From assembly GCA_905202055.1 (NCBI GenBank), contig CAJKQK010000099.1:1-5698 (forward strand): 5,698 bases of DNA, read 5' to 3'. The position numbers and the translations under genes are program-made. Source of the DNA: an uncultured Oxalobacter sp. GTDB lineage: Bacteria; Pseudomonadota; Gammaproteobacteria; Burkholderiales; Burkholderiaceae_D. Under the pieces are notes generated by a model that saw only the letters and a program-made list of their open reading frames with translations, ran no database searches and was not told the origin of the DNA. Positions 4,707-5,698 of this stretch are shown piece after piece (position 1 is the first letter of the stretch; the number at the start of each line of letters is the position of its first letter).

Positions 4707-5698
4707 ATGACGGCGAGAAGGCAGGTCATCACTGTTTTGGGTTCCACAGGCTCAATCGGCGTCTCGACGCTGGATGTGCTGTCGCGCCATCCGGACCAGT
4801 ATTCCGTGTATGCCCTGACGGCGAACAGGCATGTTGACCAATTGCTGGAACAATGCGAAAGATTCCATCCGGAAGTCGCCGTTGTCGGCACTGCGGAATC
4901 GGCATTGCTACTTCAGAAAGCCTTGCGTTCCAAAGGGCTGAAAACCGAAGTCTTATACGGTGAAAAGGCGCTCTGTCAGGTAGCCGCTTCGGAAAAATGC
5001 GATGCTGTCATGGCGGCCATTGTCGGCGCCGCCGGGCTGGCGCCCGCATTGGCTGCCGCACGTGCCGGCAAAAAAGTCATGCTGGCCAACAAGGAAGCGC
5101 TGGTGATGTCGGGCCAGCTGTTTATCGACGCCGTCGTCAATCACGATGCAACCCTCTTGCCGATCGACAGTGAGCATAATGCCATTTTCCAGTGTCTTCC
5201 TTTTTCGCACAAGCGTTTTCCGCACCGGCATGGTGTTTCCAAGGTGTTGCTGACAGCCTCAGGCGGCCCTTTTCTGCATCGTCCTGTCGATACCCTCGAC
5301 AGCGTGACACCGGAACAGGCAATAGCCCATCCGAAATGGGTGATGGGGCGCAAAATCTCGGTCGATTCTGCTACCATGATGAACAAGGGGCTGGAAGTGA
5401 TCGAAGCGCACTGGTTATTCGGTATACCGGCCAGCCAGATTGAAGTGGTCATTCATCCCCAAAGCGTCATTCATTCAATGGTTTCCTATATTGACGGATC
5501 GGTCATTGCACAATTGGGGAATCCGGACATGCGGATTCCGATTGCCCACGCGCTCGCTTATCCTGACCGGATGACGTCCGGTGTGACGCCTCTGGATCTG
5601 ACACGGATCGGCACCTTGCAATTCGAGTCTCCCGATTTCGTCCGTTTCCCCTGTCTGAAGCTGGCTTATGAAGCGCTTGAGACGGGTGGGGCGACACC
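4707..5698 (+). CDS. dxr: 1-deoxy-D-xylulose 5-phosphate reductoisomerase, 3'-truncated by the window edge
   Basis: Converts 1-deoxy-D-xylulose 5-phosphate to 2-C-methyl-D-erythritol 4-phosphate with NADPH and a divalent metal, the committed step of the MEP isoprenoid pathway and the target of fosmidomycin. The frame is open from 4707 to the right edge (330 codons plus 2 bases); about 65-70 C-terminal residues are missing. The NADPH-binding GSTGSIG is at 12-18, and AAIVGAAGL and LANKEAL follow. The metal ligands are D154 and E156 in IDSEHN, and E230 in MMNKGLE. Substrate-site residues S185 (SGGPF), H208 and W211 in the flexible loop, K227, and H256 in HPQSVIHSM are all present. Relative to E. 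coli as I remember it, the segment between E156 and the flexible loop is about five residues shorter and basic (SHKRFPHRH). The ATG follows the cdsA stop by 2 bases, with no good Shine-Dalgarno, suggesting coupling. Its product ultimately feeds UppS, encoded two genes upstream. Confidence 0.97.
   Translation, partial: MTARRQVITVLGSTGSIGVSTLDVLSRHPDQYSVYALTANRHVDQLLEQCERFHPEVAVVGTAESALLLQKALRSKGLKTEVLYGEKALCQVAASEKCDAVMAAIVGAAGLAPALAAARAGKKVMLANKEALVMSGQLFIDAVVNHDATLLPIDSEHNAIFQCLPFSHKRFPHRHGVSKVLLTASGGPFLHRPVDTLDSVTPEQAIAHPKWVMGRKISVDSATMMNKGLEVIEAHWLFGIPASQIEVVIHPQSVIHSMVSYIDGSVIAQLGNPDMRIPIAHALAYPDRMTSGVTPLDLTRIGTLQFESPDFVRFPCLKLAYEALETGGAT

Noticed and set aside
1..5698. Search for a novel or accessory system (mobile element, CRISPR, defence, toxin-antitoxin, riboswitch)
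   Set aside because: Every coding stretch belongs to a well-known core gene, the gaps are all under 100 bases, and no long direct repeats, transposase fragments or array-like repeats were seen.

Overview
This window carries a conserved bacterial housekeeping cluster. All seven genes are on the + strand in the order rpsB (5'-truncated) - tsf - pyrH - frr - uppS - cdsA - dxr (3'-truncated). The order and protein sequences point to a betaproteobacterium of the Burkholderiales. The moderate base composition and protein style suggest a relative of Oxalobacter/Oxalobacteraceae, but that finer placement is inference from memory and was not tested by a search.

Layout: positions 1-689 hold ribosomal protein S2 without about the first 19 codons. 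The 90-base gap to tsf contains two consecutive hairpins, the second ending just before the tsf ribosome binding site. tsf (780-1688) encodes elongation factor Ts and is followed by a textbook intrinsic terminator (1699-1723). After a 62-base leader come pyrH (UMP kinase, 1786-2502) and frr (ribosome recycling factor, 2561-3121). From frr onward the genes are packed closely: 16 bases to uppS, 4 to cdsA and 2 to dxr. The last three have poor Shine-Dalgarno sequences, which suggests translational coupling. dxr is open at the right edge, with 330 codons visible.

How the genes fit together: rpsB, tsf and frr serve translation (30S subunit, EF-Tu recycling, ribosome recycling). pyrH supplies UDP and thus UTP/CTP. 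dxr makes the first committed intermediate of the MEP isoprenoid pathway, whose products feed UppS to make the undecaprenyl carrier for peptidoglycan. CdsA uses CTP to make CDP-diacylglycerol for phospholipids. The cluster thus links translation capacity to nucleotide and envelope precursor supply.

I found no mobile element, CRISPR array, tRNA or rRNA gene, toxin-antitoxin pair, defence gene or sign of recent transfer. No gap exceeds 100 bases. I see no previously undescribed system. The points worth a second look are small RNA-structure features: the tandem hairpins before tsf, the terminator that splits the cluster, a start-codon hairpin at uppS, and an unusually long perfect inverted repeat inside uppS.
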